Assembly (NCBI GenBank): GCA_014529385.2
Contig: CM043944.1
Span: 67,825,895 to 67,889,894, forward strand
Source: Adiantum capillus-veneris
Lineage: Eukaryota; Streptophyta; Polypodiopsida; Polypodiales; Pteridaceae
Direction: 5' to 3'
DNA: 64,000 bases
Under the pieces are notes generated by a model. It was not told the DNA's origin. It was given only the letters and a program-made list of their open reading frames with translations, and did not search any database. Below are positions 45,236 to 58,052 of this stretch, one piece after another (position 1 is the first letter of the stretch; every line of letters begins with the position of its first letter). Position numbers and translations under genes: made by a program.

Positions 45236-45690
45236 TCCCTACCCTCTCAAATTTGCAACAAGAGAACCTCCCTCTTCAATTTCCTCTAAAGCAAGCCTCA
45301 ATAAACTCTCAAAATGAACACAAACACATAAAACTCTCGAAATGCTCACAGCTTGCTTTGTATGCAGCCGACCCTTGAAAATGGAGCCCCATGCCCCTTT
45401 TCTGCCTTACTAGCAGATACCAACCCAATGCACCCTTTCATTTTTGTAAACCATGCCCTTTTAAAAAGGCTCAATTTTAGACCTTTACAACTTTAGTGAC
45501 TACCCAAAAATTGGCCTAAATGTAAGCAGACATTGGTGCAAAATTTCTGGATCGGCGAGGTAATCCACTTGCTTGCGATTCCATTTGGCAGTGTTCTTGA
45601 CTTCAAAACTCCTTGGTGCTCCTAAATTGCAAAACGATAACCCTTCCTCGACCAAGATCAAGTGCATCCATTTTAGAAAAAATAGTGTTT
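45060..45690. repeat. Long direct repeat copy 1, right part
   Basis: Continues the repeat beyond the LINE. It has (CT)n at 45083-45132 and 45190-45233, then TTTGCAACAAGAGAACCTCC, GATACCAACCCAATGCACC and CCTTCCTCGACCAAGAT, all repeated at 49460-49925. Confidence 0.8.
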
Positions 45691-47744
45691 ATTATCGACA
45701 TATAGAGAGAGACACAATAAATGTGTGTATTTAGGTGTTTTATTATCATCATGTCAAGTTTACATCGAAATTTATGAGAGAAACTTATCCATATTTGTAG
45801 TTTTTCGGGCGTGGCATCATGCCGATGGCTACTTCTTCATACTTATACTCTGTGAACTTTTGTCCTCCTTATGTCCCACTCAACATCCACTCTCCTCAAA
45901 CCCACACAGTGCTTTGGCAGCATATACTCAAGAATACTTCTCCAAAAGTAATTATGAGCACACTGGTATGTCCACAACTCAAACTAACTTCAACTCTGAA
46001 TCTTGCCAAAAATTTTCTTCATGCATGCATCGAAAGGATGTCGCTTATCGTTGCGGTCTCGGAGGAATACTCTCCTTTGCTCAAATTCTATTCACAACTT
46101 CTCTCTTTTTGTCTCCTTCTCAATTGTGTAGTGTGGCCCATAAAGTGCGCCTCCGACTATCACCCTCTCTCTATCTCCCTCAGAGGGGATCTCTCTTTAC
46201 CCCTACTTTGCCTATGGGGATCCTCCCTAGAGGGATTTACTAAATCAAACAGGGATTTGGTTTCAAAGGAAAAAAAAACTCTTCTCCCTTTCTGTCGATC
46301 TGCATACACGGGGCTTCTCTCTATCTTTCCCTATCTTTCAACTCCCTCTCAATTCCTCTTGCTCGGACTGCAGCAGAGAACCCCTCTCTCCATTTGCTTT
46401 CGGCTCTCTTGTCAAAAGGATGGCTTACCCATCCTTCCTCCTACTCTTGGTTCTCAGCCATGGCGACCTTCCATCTCGTTCTCTCAATACATGGCTTGCT
46501 CTCAGCGTCAATGGCCTGCAGCGTACCCTCCTCATCTCGACTCCGTCGCGGTCCCCCTTAGCAAGCTCGCCCTCTCTCATCTCGGCTCAGTCTCCCGCAT
46601 GACATGCAAAATGGCCTCGTCATCATGGGCTTCAGCCCTCTCGGCATCTCCACCTTCACTCCTCCTCATGCTTCATGGCGATCGTCGACCCACCCCCCCC
46701 ACCCCCCAGCGATTCCTCCTTTAGCATCAAACGGCGGTGCCCTCTCAACCAATCGACACCCACTCTCAGGTCGCCACAGCTTGACCCCTTGTATTTTTTT
46801 TAATGGCCGTATAAAATCCCTTTATTACATACATTTATAGCTATAAAAGAAAAACTCCTACATGGACCTCGTTCATACATAGAAAGAACAGCGAGAGTTT
46901 GCAAGGAACAACAGAAGGTATTTTGGCATAACATCCTCTTGATATTGTAGTCAAACAAACTACAAGCATGCATCCTTCTTTAGTGTCGCTCCGTGCTCGT
47001 CGCCAACTTGAAATGTACTTTTAGTAGCTTCAAGCAATTCATTTTTGGCTCATCATTTATGATTGTTCCAAAGTTCATTGCATTTGGTTTTATGCTCTCA
47101 TTGCCTGCAAAACCGCTCCTTAAGGTAGATCAAGTGCAAGTATTTCTAGCAAATAGGAGATAAATAAGAAACTCTTTTTAAGTGAAATGCTCATGTGGTC
47201 ATGCTCTTGCTCAGTCCAAACTAAACTCCAACAGTGGCCTCCTCTGGGGAAAACTAGCCTGCTACTACTGTCGAACCTAGAACTACAGTTGAGAATGGTG
47301 CCTTATCCATTGGGCATAGCTAGAAGATATCAAGGACAAATAGGTGAAAACCATTCACTCACAAGATGATAAAAAAAATAGAACAACCTCCCCGGACCCT
47401 TAGCATGATAATGATGAAATGACTTGGCACTTCTAATGATCCTTGATGCTCTGCAATGACCTCAAGTGTGGGCCTCTAAAAAATGACTTAAAACACTCAC
47501 GTTTATGGGAATTACAGAGGGATTTAGGGGTGTTTGGGTCCAAGTTTACATGCACATACTAAGGTGGTGACAATGAGAAGTGTCATATTTGAAACAAGAA
47601 AAATTGCACAAAACATTCTATTAAAAAGAATTGACGATTTCTTTTTTTCGTTAAAAAGAACTCCATTTAGGATACATGCTCTTCACTAGAACACATAGAT
47701 GCTGCAAGTTGAGTCCCACCGGGCGTGCCACTGTCTGTTCAATC
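45691..47744. other. Internal region between the long direct repeats
   Basis: No recognisable gag or pol. A pyrimidine-rich open frame of 301 codons at 45819-46724 (plus) is serine/leucine/proline-rich and low in complexity, so I do not call it a gene. The minus-strand text TGGCACGCCCGGTGGGACTCAAC at its right end (47731-47709) is the possible primer site. Confidence 0.5.
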
Positions 47745-48098
47745 TTTGGACGAGCAAGGCAAAGAGGATAAAGACCCAAAGACCCTCACAGATACCCAAC
47801 AACCATAGTAGAGAAAGTGCAGTAGAAACCCCAAAGCCCAATGAGATAGGTAGAGAGGACCTAGAGAAAAGATAGTGCGCTAGATGACTGCTGTGTCAGG
47901 GAGTGCTGGAGTGGCTGCAGTATAGACAAACACCCACAAATGACAAGCAGGGTACGAGCACGATGATTGATAACAATATGGTGTAGAAAATGATTACACG
48001 AGTTGACACAATGGGAATAGGCACAAATTGTGTTTGTATTATGATATGTAAGCACAAATGCTTTACACATGGTTGCTTTGTTTTTATGCCAAAATGGA

Positions 48099-48157
<59 letters not shown>

Positions 48158-48476
48158 CTTAGCTTGAAACTGCTACATCAAAGGTCAAAATTTGATGGCG
48201 AGGTTCAAAGGACCCTCAAGACCTTGAAGTTGAATTCTACAAAACTTCATTATTTTTGTATTACAAACGTTCACGGAAGTTCCTATGAATGGCTATATGG
48301 AAACAAAAGTGTGTGAAGCATGTAAATATCTAGAGAGGTTTGATAGTAGTCACGACTTCGGTGTTCGCTTTTGTAGTGGAACTTGAAGTCTACAATTTAA
48401 AAAAATGAGCCAAGAATGAAAGAACCTCTCACTGTTGGGTGGTGAGCCACTCTCTTCCTTTTAATTTGAATAAAAC

Positions 48477-48532
<56 letters not shown>

Positions 48533-49015
48533 TCCTCAAAGCAAGCCAACCCTGCAATCTTTTACTCCTCGATTCTATACAGAGAGCCAAGATCTCTCTC
48601 CTCTTTCGCACCTATGGGAAGTCCCCCTTATGTGCTTTAATTAAATTTCACTTTTCCCACTTTCTTTTAGTCTCTCCCCCTATATCTTTCAACGTGCAAC
48701 AAAGGGCTAACAAACCCTTTCTCTTATTTTTATGCTTTGTAGAGAGACTCTCTCTCTTATCATGGTCTCGGTCCCTGCATGGACTTTCCATGTTGACGGG
48801 ATTCCCTATCTCTCGCTCTTGACGATAACTTACGGATAGCAAGGCTCTCCTTCTCTCTCACTATAGACTACAAGCAAGAGAAGGGGTGCCCTTTTGTTCT
48901 CTCTCTCGCTTCAATTTCCCAGCAGGGTAGAAACCTCTCTCTCTCTCTCTCTGTTTTTGGTAGCCCCTACAAATGGTTCTCTCTCCACTAGATTTTGCAG
49001 AGAAATCATAGCCAA

Positions 49016-49078
<63 letters not shown>

Positions 49079-49413
49079 ATTGTGCTACAAAGATATGATT
49101 TCTCTCCCTCCAATTCTATAGAGAGAGCATCTCTCTCTCTAATAATAACATATTAGACAGTTTGAGACTTTAGAGCTAGTTTGGGAATCACCAATGGCTT
49201 GAAGATTTGGCCATATGGACGGATCTCAAACTTTTTTTAAGACCAAAGCCTTCCACAAGGTAGTACTCGAAAAGGTCTTTCGAGCCATACTCTCAAAAAT
49301 TTGGCAAAGATTTGACCATGTGGTCAAATCTTGAGCTCTTTTTGAAAGTGGGGATTGGGAAATTCCCAAATTTACCAATATGGTGTTTAATTCTCTATTT
49401 CTTGTGTTTCAGA

Positions 49414-49465
<52 letters not shown>

Positions 49466-49544
49466 CTTGACCTCTCGACTTTGCAACAAGAGAACCTCCC
49501 TCTTCGATTTCCTCTAAAGCAAGCCTCATGAAACTCTTCAAATG

Positions 49545-49590
<46 letters not shown>

Positions 49591-49935
49591 AAACTCTCGA
49601 AATGGTCACAGCCCTTGGAAATGGATCCCCATGCCTCTCTTCTCCCTCACAAGCTGATACCAACCCAATGCACCATTTCATTTTGTAAATCATGCTCCTT
49701 TTAAAAAGGCTTAGCTTTAGATCTTTACAACTTTAGCGACTACCGAAAAATTGGTCTAAATGTAAGAAAAAACATATTTTGGCGCATAATTTCCGAATTG
49801 AAGAAATAATCCACTAGCTTGCAATTCCATTTGGTAGTGTCGTTGACTTCAAAATTCCTTGGTGCTCCTTAACTGTAAAACGACAACCCTTCCTCGACCA
49901 AGATTAAGCGCATCCATTTGAGTAAATTAGTGTAG
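47745..49935. repeat. Long direct repeat copy 2
   Basis: Counterpart of 41049-42310 plus 45060-45690 without the LINE. Includes (GA)n 48100-48154, (CT)n 48480-48530, 49019-49073 and 49418-49461, and (AC)n 49547-49588. Open frames inside it are microsatellite artefacts. Confidence 0.8.
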
Positions 49936-50059
49936 ATGGCTACGAGAGAAATGCAAACGAGTGCAACATGGCAGTAATGCAATACATATGCAAATAAAAA
50001 TGCAGGCAGTGGTAGTACAATATAAACAATGTTCTTGTCCAAAAAAAATGCAACAATCT

Positions 50060-50400
50060 TGTACATGCATCATCATGTAGATGTGGGTGTGTACTTATGT
50101 GGAACCCTCCAATATAGGCATATATTGACCAATAAAGACGAGATTATTACCTAGTGGTCCAGATTTCTATGCACCTCTAGACCAAGGTGTGTGAGGGTCA
50201 GGCACGGCTAGAGAATGTGAGGTAATTAGAGCTAGCAGCAACTGGTAGAAAAAACACAAATAGACTTAAAAAATGCAAACAAAATTCAAAAACGTAAACG
50301 GACTTCGACAAATGAAGTAAAATAATACAAACAAATTCCATAGACGCAAATGATCTTCAAAATCTTGGTGTGTTCTAAATTAGAGTGCTTTAAAATACAA
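50060..50400 (+). repeat. Dispersed repeat, copy B
   Basis: Same order and orientation as 38535-38900, including GTGGGTGTGTACTTATGTGG, ACGAGATTATTACCTAG and GGTAGAAAAAACACAAAT. Confidence 0.7.
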
Positions 50401-50848
50401 CATTCTGAGTTAGAAATTATGACAAGAGTGATTTGTGATTTTGTTGCATCATTGGTTGATTAATTGAGGACAATTGGATGGTGTGAAATTGTGCGCGATG
50501 CAAGCATCAGATCTTTCAAAATTGAAAAAATTGTGATCAACACATACGCAATAATGATGTCTTTTCCATAGAGCAGCTAGAAAATTTGTTTTATTGATCT
50601 CATGATCTAGAGGAAGTTGATCAACCCCTACAAGTAGAGATTGCTCCAATTTCATCATAGAGAAGGCAATTATCAAACAAATAGCCATTGGTGGAGTCTA
50701 TCCCACCAATACTCGATGCCACATCCCAATAAGTTAAGATGGAGCAAGGGTTGGATGCATTCTTTGACATGGATCCCATCATTGAAAACTAAGGTGGTAC
50801 ATTCAAGGCAACAATAAAGAGGGTGAGATAATATAGACTCTTGCATGT
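50401..50848. other. Unassigned DNA
   Basis: No recognised protein, repeat or RNA. Short frames on the minus strand have no domain. Confidence 0.5.
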
Positions 50849-52020
50849 TGTCGTGTTGTGGCACGTACATAGTGTGAAATAAAAACATTCACCTCACTTT
50901 TGACACTTCTCGGTGAATGTAAAGAAAAGCAACAATGTATATATCATGATATATGCTAAAGCGTCTACTGCTGTCGCTATCATGTACATACCTATCCGAG
51001 GACTCATGACCCTCGATGTGGCGCATTTGCGTGCTTTTTAACTTGATAATATGATTAGTTTGGCTTGAAAATGTACATAGTCCAAGTGTTTCATGGTGGC
51101 ACACTCATCTCGCCTATAAAGACTGATGCGGACAAAAACTACCAAAAATAACAGCTAACAGGCAACGTTGCAGAATTGCATGGAAAGTGACCCAAAATGG
51201 AATATTGGTGAAAAATGATGCTTATCTATTCTTTTTATGCTCATGCAAGTGGTCCCACAAATTTAGGTATTCCATTTGGGATTTTTCGCATAAAAAATGA
51301 CATTTTTTGGGTCAAAAATGACCTGAAAATGGTCTAGTTTTGGTCCAAAGTGGAAAAATGGACCAAAAATTGACACATAAGCTCATATTTCCGTGGGGAA
51401 GAGAAGGGGGATTTTAAAGGAAAAAACCAAAACAAAATTCTCTACTGTGTAATGGCTTCCATGGTTGCCCAATCTATGTGTGCTGCAGTCCCGCCTCTTC
51501 ACAATCTTGTATCTCAGCTTGTGACAGAGTGAATTAGGGTTTCCCCTTATCACAATGGTGTGTGGGCTTCACTTTAGAAGCTCTTAGATCTCTAAAAAAT
51601 CATAAAATTGTCGTTGTGAAGGTGGAATCTCGAGCATTCCTTTAAAGTGTTTGATGTTACGACTATGTAATTGGTGGCGAAGCTACATGATACCATGAAA
51701 GAGGTTTGCGTTTTGATTGAGAATTGTGCTTGTATGAGCATTTGAGGTTTCATGGCTGAAACTTTAGTGTTTTCAAATGGTCTTTTAAAGTGAAACTGAA
51801 TATGATTTGGTTATCTTTTCATCATAATCTCGACCACGAAAACAAGCAGACTCCAAGCACGATAGGAAAGAGGGTTTGTGACTTTGCTATCATGAATGCT
51901 CTCAATTCTTTTTGTCACCCTTAGAAATAGGGTTTTTCACAAAGTGTTTGTGACTCTCATCACGAACTCTCACAGCCAGAGGTTTTGCACCTTTCGAGCT
52001 AGACCGCACACATTCCGACA
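50849..52020 (+). repeat. 5' LTR of the 50849-59244 gypsy element
   Basis: TGTCGTGTTGTGGCACG to CACATTCCGACA. It contains repeated words around TGGTCCAAAGTGGAAAAATGG near 51290-51370. Confidence 0.85.
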
Positions 52021-53900
52021 TTTCTGGTGAACCGGACATAAAGTTGCTAGGGTGGGAGTTTGTGAATTGATCTAGACACTTTGTTTTACATGGATGAAAA
52101 GCAAGAGACATATGGGATGCACTTTGATCCTGTAGTTATGCAGATGTTTCAAGCATTTGCCATGTACAAGCAGCGAAAAGAAGCCAGATTTCAACCACAA
52201 AAGCACTATAGTCCATTGTGAAGAGAATGACCATGTCAAGGACATCACAAAGTATCTACGAGATTATATGAAGGAAATGAAGTTGAACCGAGTGTGTGAG
52301 GAAGACATTGTTAGAAGTTTTGAGCTAGTTTGTGTCCCAGAGATCAGAGACCATATTAGGGCAATTCAAAATTCTCATGGAAGAAATTGGGAGGAATCCA
52401 GCTTGCTCTAAAAGAAGACTACTTTATGTAGGACTCTGAGAGGGTGACCAAAAGAAATTTCTTAGATTGGGTTGTAAACCCTAAAGAAATGATTTCTGCT
52501 ATAGAGCTTCTCAAATAGATTGAGCGACGCTATGCTCAACTATCACAAACTAAACAAGCTTCCTTGGATAAGGAGAAGGTAGAACTTTTCCTACAAGCAG
52601 CGGGAAAAGAAATTGAAGAAAAGTTAGAGCTTCTTGGAAGACAAAGATACACAGCAAGGTTTGAAGACAAGGTGGAATGATGTACAAGATGCAGTCTCCC
52701 TGTTGGCAAAAAGATAACACAGAAGAGACAAGATGGTGGTGAACAATGGTGCTCCAGTTCCTGCTATTACTAAGAAGCAGCTAAAACCTGCTATTGTAGC
52801 TTCTAAGGATGATGGGTCTATGCTTGAAGAACTTGTGAGGGGCATACGTGAGTTGAAACCGCTCAAAATAGAAAGGGATTTGTGAATAGGTGCATCTGGT
52901 GTGACAACCCAGACCATCCAAGAAGGGAATGTGAATAGGTGCATCTGGTGTGACAACCCAGACCATCCAAGAAGGGAATGTGAAAGCTTCAAACATGCCT
53001 TGGGTAAAGATCTCGTCTTCTTCAAACAAGGAAAGATACATCTTAGTGAAACAGGGAAGCCCTTGGTGACCAACTTTGGCAAAGGAAGGCTGAAAAAGCT
53101 AGTTGAGGACATGGAAACCATTCATGCTATCTCAATGGTTAAATCAACAGCATTTGGCTTAAAGGTTTGTCAAATCATGCTCAAAGGGTCAAAATCTATT
53201 GAAGACGTGAGTGAGGATGGTGAAGATGTCTAGCCATCTGCGATGCAGTTAGCTATGAAGGGAACGTTGACTAAAGAAGTCTTACATGAAGCAAGAGATT
53301 GTATTCGTCTTGAGACTGGGTGGAATGAACCTATAGATGCCTTGTCAGTGCATGCCTAAATTGCAAAGTGTCAAGGAAACAAGGCACTTGTTGAAGAAAA
53401 ACAGAGGAGAGAAAATGGGGATGAAGGTCCCTCAAAGAGGGCTACTAGAGGTGGAGGGAGAAAGGATATGAGTCCCTCTCAAGAGCCCATGGCAAGGGAG
53501 CCTCCATCACAAGAAGTACCAATGAAAGATGTTGCACCAAAGGATAAGCAAGATAAAGAAAAGAGCAAGGAAAAAAGCCCATCATACAAGCTACAATCAG
53601 ATATTGAAGCTGGTGATGGATTTAAAGAAAGTTTTAGAGGAGAGGATCTTAAATAGCAAGGTGGAGATTACATTGGGAGAAGTCCTTGGCATTGCAAAAA
53701 GAGAGTTCCACGAGGAAATTATTGATATCATAAGAAGGAAGCAACAAGCTTTAACGGATTCTATCCAACAAGATGCTGAAGATAGTGCTTCAAAGACACA
53801 TGTGATACAAGTACAACAAATAGATGAAGATGAGAATTTTGTAAGCTGCTACTTCGAGCGGTAGAAATAGGCATGTTAAATTTGAAGATGAATACAAATC
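52021..53900 (+). pseudogene. Gag region with a duplicated zinc knuckle
   Basis: Broken frames: 52157-52411 (KDITKYLRDYMKEMKL, VCVPEIRDHIRAI), then WVVNPKEMISAIELL and LSQTKQASLDKEKVELFLQ. A CCHC knuckle CIWCDNPDHPRREC at 52892-52985 sits in a 49-bp perfect tandem duplication (52882-52930 and 52931-52979), which shifts the frame. Further charged text (KDVAPKDKQDKEKSKEK) leads to the protease. The leader at 52021-52100 reads TTTCTGGTGAACCGG, a possible but unconfirmed primer site. Confidence 0.7.
52882..52979 (+). repeat. 49-bp perfect tandem duplication over the zinc knuckle
   Basis: GTGAATAGGTGCATCTGG through AAGAAGGGAAT occurs twice without a gap. 49 is not a multiple of three, so it breaks the gag frame while leaving two copies of the CIWCDNPDHPRRE coding text. 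Confidence 0.95.
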
Positions 53901-53929
53901 CACTCATAAGAGCCACTATTCTAGAAACC

Positions 53930-54362
53930 ATTGGGCTAGGGCAACAATAGAAACCTTGGTGAAGGTAGGAGATCTTGAGGAGCCTTATGTGGACTTGATA
54001 TACCATGGTTCGGAGATTAGCCTCATGTCCAATAGCCTCTATATGAAGGGAAGTGGCCAATTGATACTGACCATGGGTGGATGATCAGGGCTGCAAACAA
54101 CTCATCAAGGGATCTCTATGGTGCTTGTCCAAATGTTAATGTAGCCATAGGGGATGTGAAAGGTGAGCAAAATTTCCTTGTTCAAGGGATTTCAAGCTAT
54201 CCTCTAATCCTTGGGCAACCATACATCACCGCAGTGCGAATGGAGATAAACGTATTGGATGATGGATCTGTCTATGCCATGGTCAAAAGAAAAGATGGAA
54301 AACGAGTTGTTCAATTCTTACAGTTTGCGTTGACCATGAGCGAAATTGTGACAGCTTATTAA
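53930..54362 (+). pseudogene. Aspartic protease region
   Basis: TLVKVGDLEEPYVDLI then HGSEISLMSNSLY; the catalytic motif normally reads D-x-G-S/C-E-I, here the run reads YHGSEI, so the aspartate is replaced. The frame then shifts to WMIRAANNSSRDLYGACPNV and YPLILGQPYITAVRMEINV, the typical second half. Inactive. Confidence 0.7.
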
Positions 54363-54750
54363 GGGACCATTTTCTACCAAAATCAAGCAAGGAGTTTCAA
54401 GATCAAAGGGAGATAAGGGGTTTTAGCCGAGTACCATTGTAAAGCGGGAGTGCAGTGGTACAAAAAGAAAAAGGTTCTCCCCTGATCCGAAGAGAGACAA
54501 ATCTTTTTCTACAGATGTCCTAGTAGCAAAGGATGGATCAGTATCTTTCACAACACTTGGAGATCTAAAGAAAGGACAAAAAAAATATGTAAATAGTGTA
54601 GAAAAAAGATACAAAAACCTAAACTTCCTAGATGAAGACTAGTACATTTCAGGTGTTTTTGAGGAGGTTTCTTTTGTGGATACTATGGGTGATCTCAATG
54701 CTATAACAAGTTCTAGTTTTAACAAGGAAATGACCTGGTAAAAGTAGCTC

Positions 54751-55720
54751 ATGTATAGAATCATTGAGTCTTTCAAAGATGAGGAGTTCTTCAATGTGCA
54801 AAAAGATCTAGAAGTGCGAGTGGAGACGAAGTACAAAACTATAGCAAAGAAGGTGAAACCAGTGGCATTGCCTTTGCCTACAGATTGCAAGGAAATGATA
54901 GATCACGCTTCTTTGCAACCTAGTCTCCGAGCTCCAAAAAGAATTGGACACAAGTTTATGCAAGAGTCATTGAAGATGTTAAAAGTTGGAGGCAATGACT
55001 CCTTCACAGAGATTGAAAGAAAATGCTTTGAACAAACACTCTCCAAAAATGGAAAAGCTTTTGCATTTGAGCCGCATGAGATAGGGTGTGTGGATCCATC
55101 TATAGTCAAACCAATGGAAATATTCATTGTATATCATGTGCCTTGGAATCTACGACCAATTCCAGTGCAAAAAGCACTCTTGCCAAAGATTAGAGATTTA
55201 CTCAATGAAAAGATAAAGATGGGTATTTTGGAACCTTCATGTGCCCCCTACTCAAGAAGATGGTTCACAGTACCAAAGAAAAATGGAGCTTTACGCTTCA
55301 TTCAAGACATGCAGCCTGTGAACAAAGTCACGATCAGGAATATGGGTACATAGAAAATTGTAGATGAGTTTGCAGAAGCATATCCAGGAAGGCAATATAC
55401 TCTATGGGGGATTTGTACTCAGGGTATGATCAGATCCAACTAGAAATGGAAAGCAGGGACTTGACTACCATGAGAACACCCTTGGGTTTGGTAAGGATAT
55501 GCACCTTACCGCAAGGAGCAACCAACTCGATTGTTCACATGATGAACGGTATGAACAAAGTCCTTTGTGAATTCATATCTCAAATTACAATGCCTTTTCT
55601 TGATGACGTTCCAATCAAAGGATGCGGCTTAGCTAAAAAAGATAAGGCTGTGGATTCGAGGGGGCACTATAAATATGCAACAAACCACATGAATGATTGT
55701 GATAGAATTTAACCAAGGCT
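54751..55720 (+). pseudogene. Reverse transcriptase region
   Basis: Open 54751-55353 (PWNLRPIPVQKALLPKIRDLL, ILEPSCAPYSRRWFTVPKK, LRFIQDMQPVNKVTIRNMG), a TAG at 55351, a frameshift, then 55404-55712 (MGDLYSGYDQIQLEMESRDL, TPLGLVRICTLPQGATNS, ITMPFLDDVPIKGC). The catalytic motif is FLDD at about 55597. The diverged wording (RDLTT, LPQGATNS, DVPIKGC) differs from the chromoviruses in this window and marks a separate gypsy lineage. Confidence 0.85.
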
Positions 55721-55727
55721 AGAAGAA

Positions 55728-56486
55728 GTGAACTTGACATTGTCTGGGCAAAAGCTAGTGTTTGGGATTGAAGAAATATTGATAGTGGGACATCTTTGTA
55801 ATCCTCATGGCCGCCGATCTTGCCCAACTAAAGTGGATGCAATACAGAGGATGAAGGAATTATGCGTAAATATCATGGAGGTGAGAAGGTTTTTAGGTGC
55901 ATGTGTCTTCTATCTCATATGGATTCCACATTATGCACATGTCATAGATCCTCTTTATCAATTGCTAAGGAAGAACCAAAGGTTTCAATCGAATGATGTA
56001 CATGTAAAAGCTATGAGCAAGTTGAAGCAATTGTTGTTGTCTTCACCAACTTTGAGGAAGGTTGAATATGAGTGTGGACGACCGGTGACTGTGACAGTGG
56101 ACACTAGTCCAATGGGAATTGGATGGGCAGTAGGACAGAACGATGAAGAGAAACACAGGTATGTGGTGAGGTTTGGGGCCAAGGTTCTCAGCTCTCGCCA
56201 AAGAGAATATCCACAGGTAAAAAGTGAGTTATGGGGGGTGGTTAAAACGTTAAATTGTGACAAAGAGTAATTCATTGGAGCATCTATAGTTGTGGAGATT
56301 GACTGTTTACCACTTCTAGGGATGATTGCAAGATGCTCTACTCCTAGTATTTCCATGCTTAGGTGGATTGCTTATATAAAGTCCTTGAACCCAGAATTGA
56401 ATCACATTGCAGGAAAGGATAATGCAATGGAAGATATGCTTTCAAGGGCAAGGTATGAAGATGAGGATGATATGATTGATGAGTAA
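55728..56486 (+). pseudogene. RT connection and RNase H region
   Basis: VGHLCNPHGRRSCPTKVDAI and RRFLGACVFYLIWIPHYA (RT connection), then RNase H with VTVTVDTSPMGIGWAV, REYPQVKSELWGVV, a stop at about 56268, and HIAGKDNAMEDMLSR. Catalytic acidic residues are mostly kept, but a stop splits it. Confidence 0.8.
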
Positions 56487-56639
56487 GAAGATGTGGGCAC
56501 AAAATTCTACACAATCTCTCATGCAAAGTGTGATGATATATGCATTGTACCTTCACTTGATTCCTTTTCATAGGAGTTCTATGAGGATGAATGGTTGCTC
56601 ATATGTCGCTACTTGAGTACTTTACAACAACAAGATGAT

Positions 56640-57993
56640 TGGACCGAATCAGAATTCAAAAGGATTAGAAAGAAATCATATGGATTCTTCTTGAGGGATG
56701 GATAATTATGGAAACATCCTAAAAGAAGAGATGGGACTCCATTACAAGTAGTATGTGATAAGCCAACTCAGCTCAAAGTTATCAAAGAGCTTCATGAAAG
56801 CTATATGCTGGACATCAAGGTGTATGGGCTACTTTTCTCAAAGTGAAAGAGAGATATTGGTGGAAACACATGTATAAGGATGTAGCAGATTTTGTGGAGT
56901 CTTGTATCACATGCCAAATGTATTCCAATGCCCATCGTGATGGATTGCATCCTACATACCCATTATCCATGCACTATTAATGGGTTGTTTATCTAGTCAC
57001 AATGCCTTCAGGACTTTAGAAAATGAGATACTTGGTACTTGCACGAGAAGACTTGAAAAACCAGGTGGAAGGGCATGCATTGAGGACAAAAACTACAGAA
57101 GCTGTTTGTAATTTTTCTCTTGAAGATGTAATTTTCCGCTACGGCTGCGTGGGAAAGATAGTTGTTGATAGAGGTGAGTTAGATGCAGATGAAGCAAGGG
57201 ATTTATTTATGAGAATTTGTATCTAGCTAGCCCTGACTTGTTCTTATAATCCAAAGGGAAATGGGAAAAGTGAAAGAGGACATCCTCCTATTGTCAAAGC
57301 TTTGGCTAAGCATGCAAAGGTAGAATGCGTGAATGGCCAAGGTTGCTACCATATGCTTTATGGGCTGATTGTACAGCTCATAGCTCAGTGACTGGTTACA
57401 TGCCTACTGAATTGATGTATGGTCAGAAGCCAGTCATGCCAATTGAGGATGTAGTTCCTACTTGGAACATGTTACCTTGGGAAGATGGTGTAAGTAGGGA
57501 AAATCTACTTGCTTTGTGCATAAAGCAACTGGGAAGAAGACATGAAGACATAGACATTGCAAAAGATTGATTGAAGGATTCAAGACTAAAGAATAAAGAT
57601 AGGTTTGATAAAAGACATAGGCTTAGACCAAATCCTATTGAAGAGGGTGATTGGGTCCTAATGTACGATGGTAGCCTTGACAAACAACACACCACACAAA
57701 GAAAATTTGCAAAAAGGTGGTTTGGTCCCTATGTTGTCAAACATGTGCATGGGAATTCTACATATACTTTGAGGGAGCTCGATGTAACAAAGCCTAAAAA
57801 TTCCCATAGCAGGCAAAGAATCAAGATGTTCAAGAGGAAACATGATAATTATCCTTTTGATTCACAACAAGATGATGATGCAGAACCTAATGACATTGTT
57901 ACAGATGAGGATGAAGAAGAAAAGGATGATCTTCCAGACTTTGTAGAAGATGAAAACGACATCCAAATATTTGTGGATCTTAATGAAGATTAA
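56640..57993 (+). pseudogene. Integrase region with GPY-type end and acidic tail
   Basis: Zinc site partly readable (RYWWKHMYKDVADFVES, CITCQMY). The catalytic core is broken over 57023-57226 (KIVVDRGELDADEARDLF) and about 57235-57325 (SYNPKGNGKSERGH). 57325-57570 reads WPRLLPYALWADCTAHSS and TGYMPTELMYGQ. 57571-57993 reads GDWVLMYDGSL and RWFGPYVVKHV, then an acidic tail (DEDEEEKDDLPDF). At least five stops. Confidence 0.8.
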
Positions 57994-58052
57994 ACCTACA
58001 CAGGGAAAATGTTGGCACATGCCGGAGGATGTGCAGGTTCAGAGGGGTTGGA

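Larger units (their letters stand above)
41049..49935 (-). mobile_element. Probable large non-coding LTR element (LARD-like), old
   Basis: Two ~2.2-kb direct repeats bound a ~2-kb internal region (45690-47745) without gag or pol. Next to the right copy the minus strand reads TGGCACGCCCGGTGGGACTC (about 47728-47709), which looks like a primer site. This suggests a minus-strand element with LTRs 47745-49935 (5') and 41049-45690 (3', holding a LINE). No target duplication could be proved, so a segmental duplication is an alternative. Confidence 0.45.

Noticed and set aside
45819-46724. 301-codon open frame between the long direct repeats
   Set aside because: Pyrimidine-rich, Ser/Leu/Pro biased, overlapping similar frames, no domain. 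Best explained by CT-rich sequence lacking stops.
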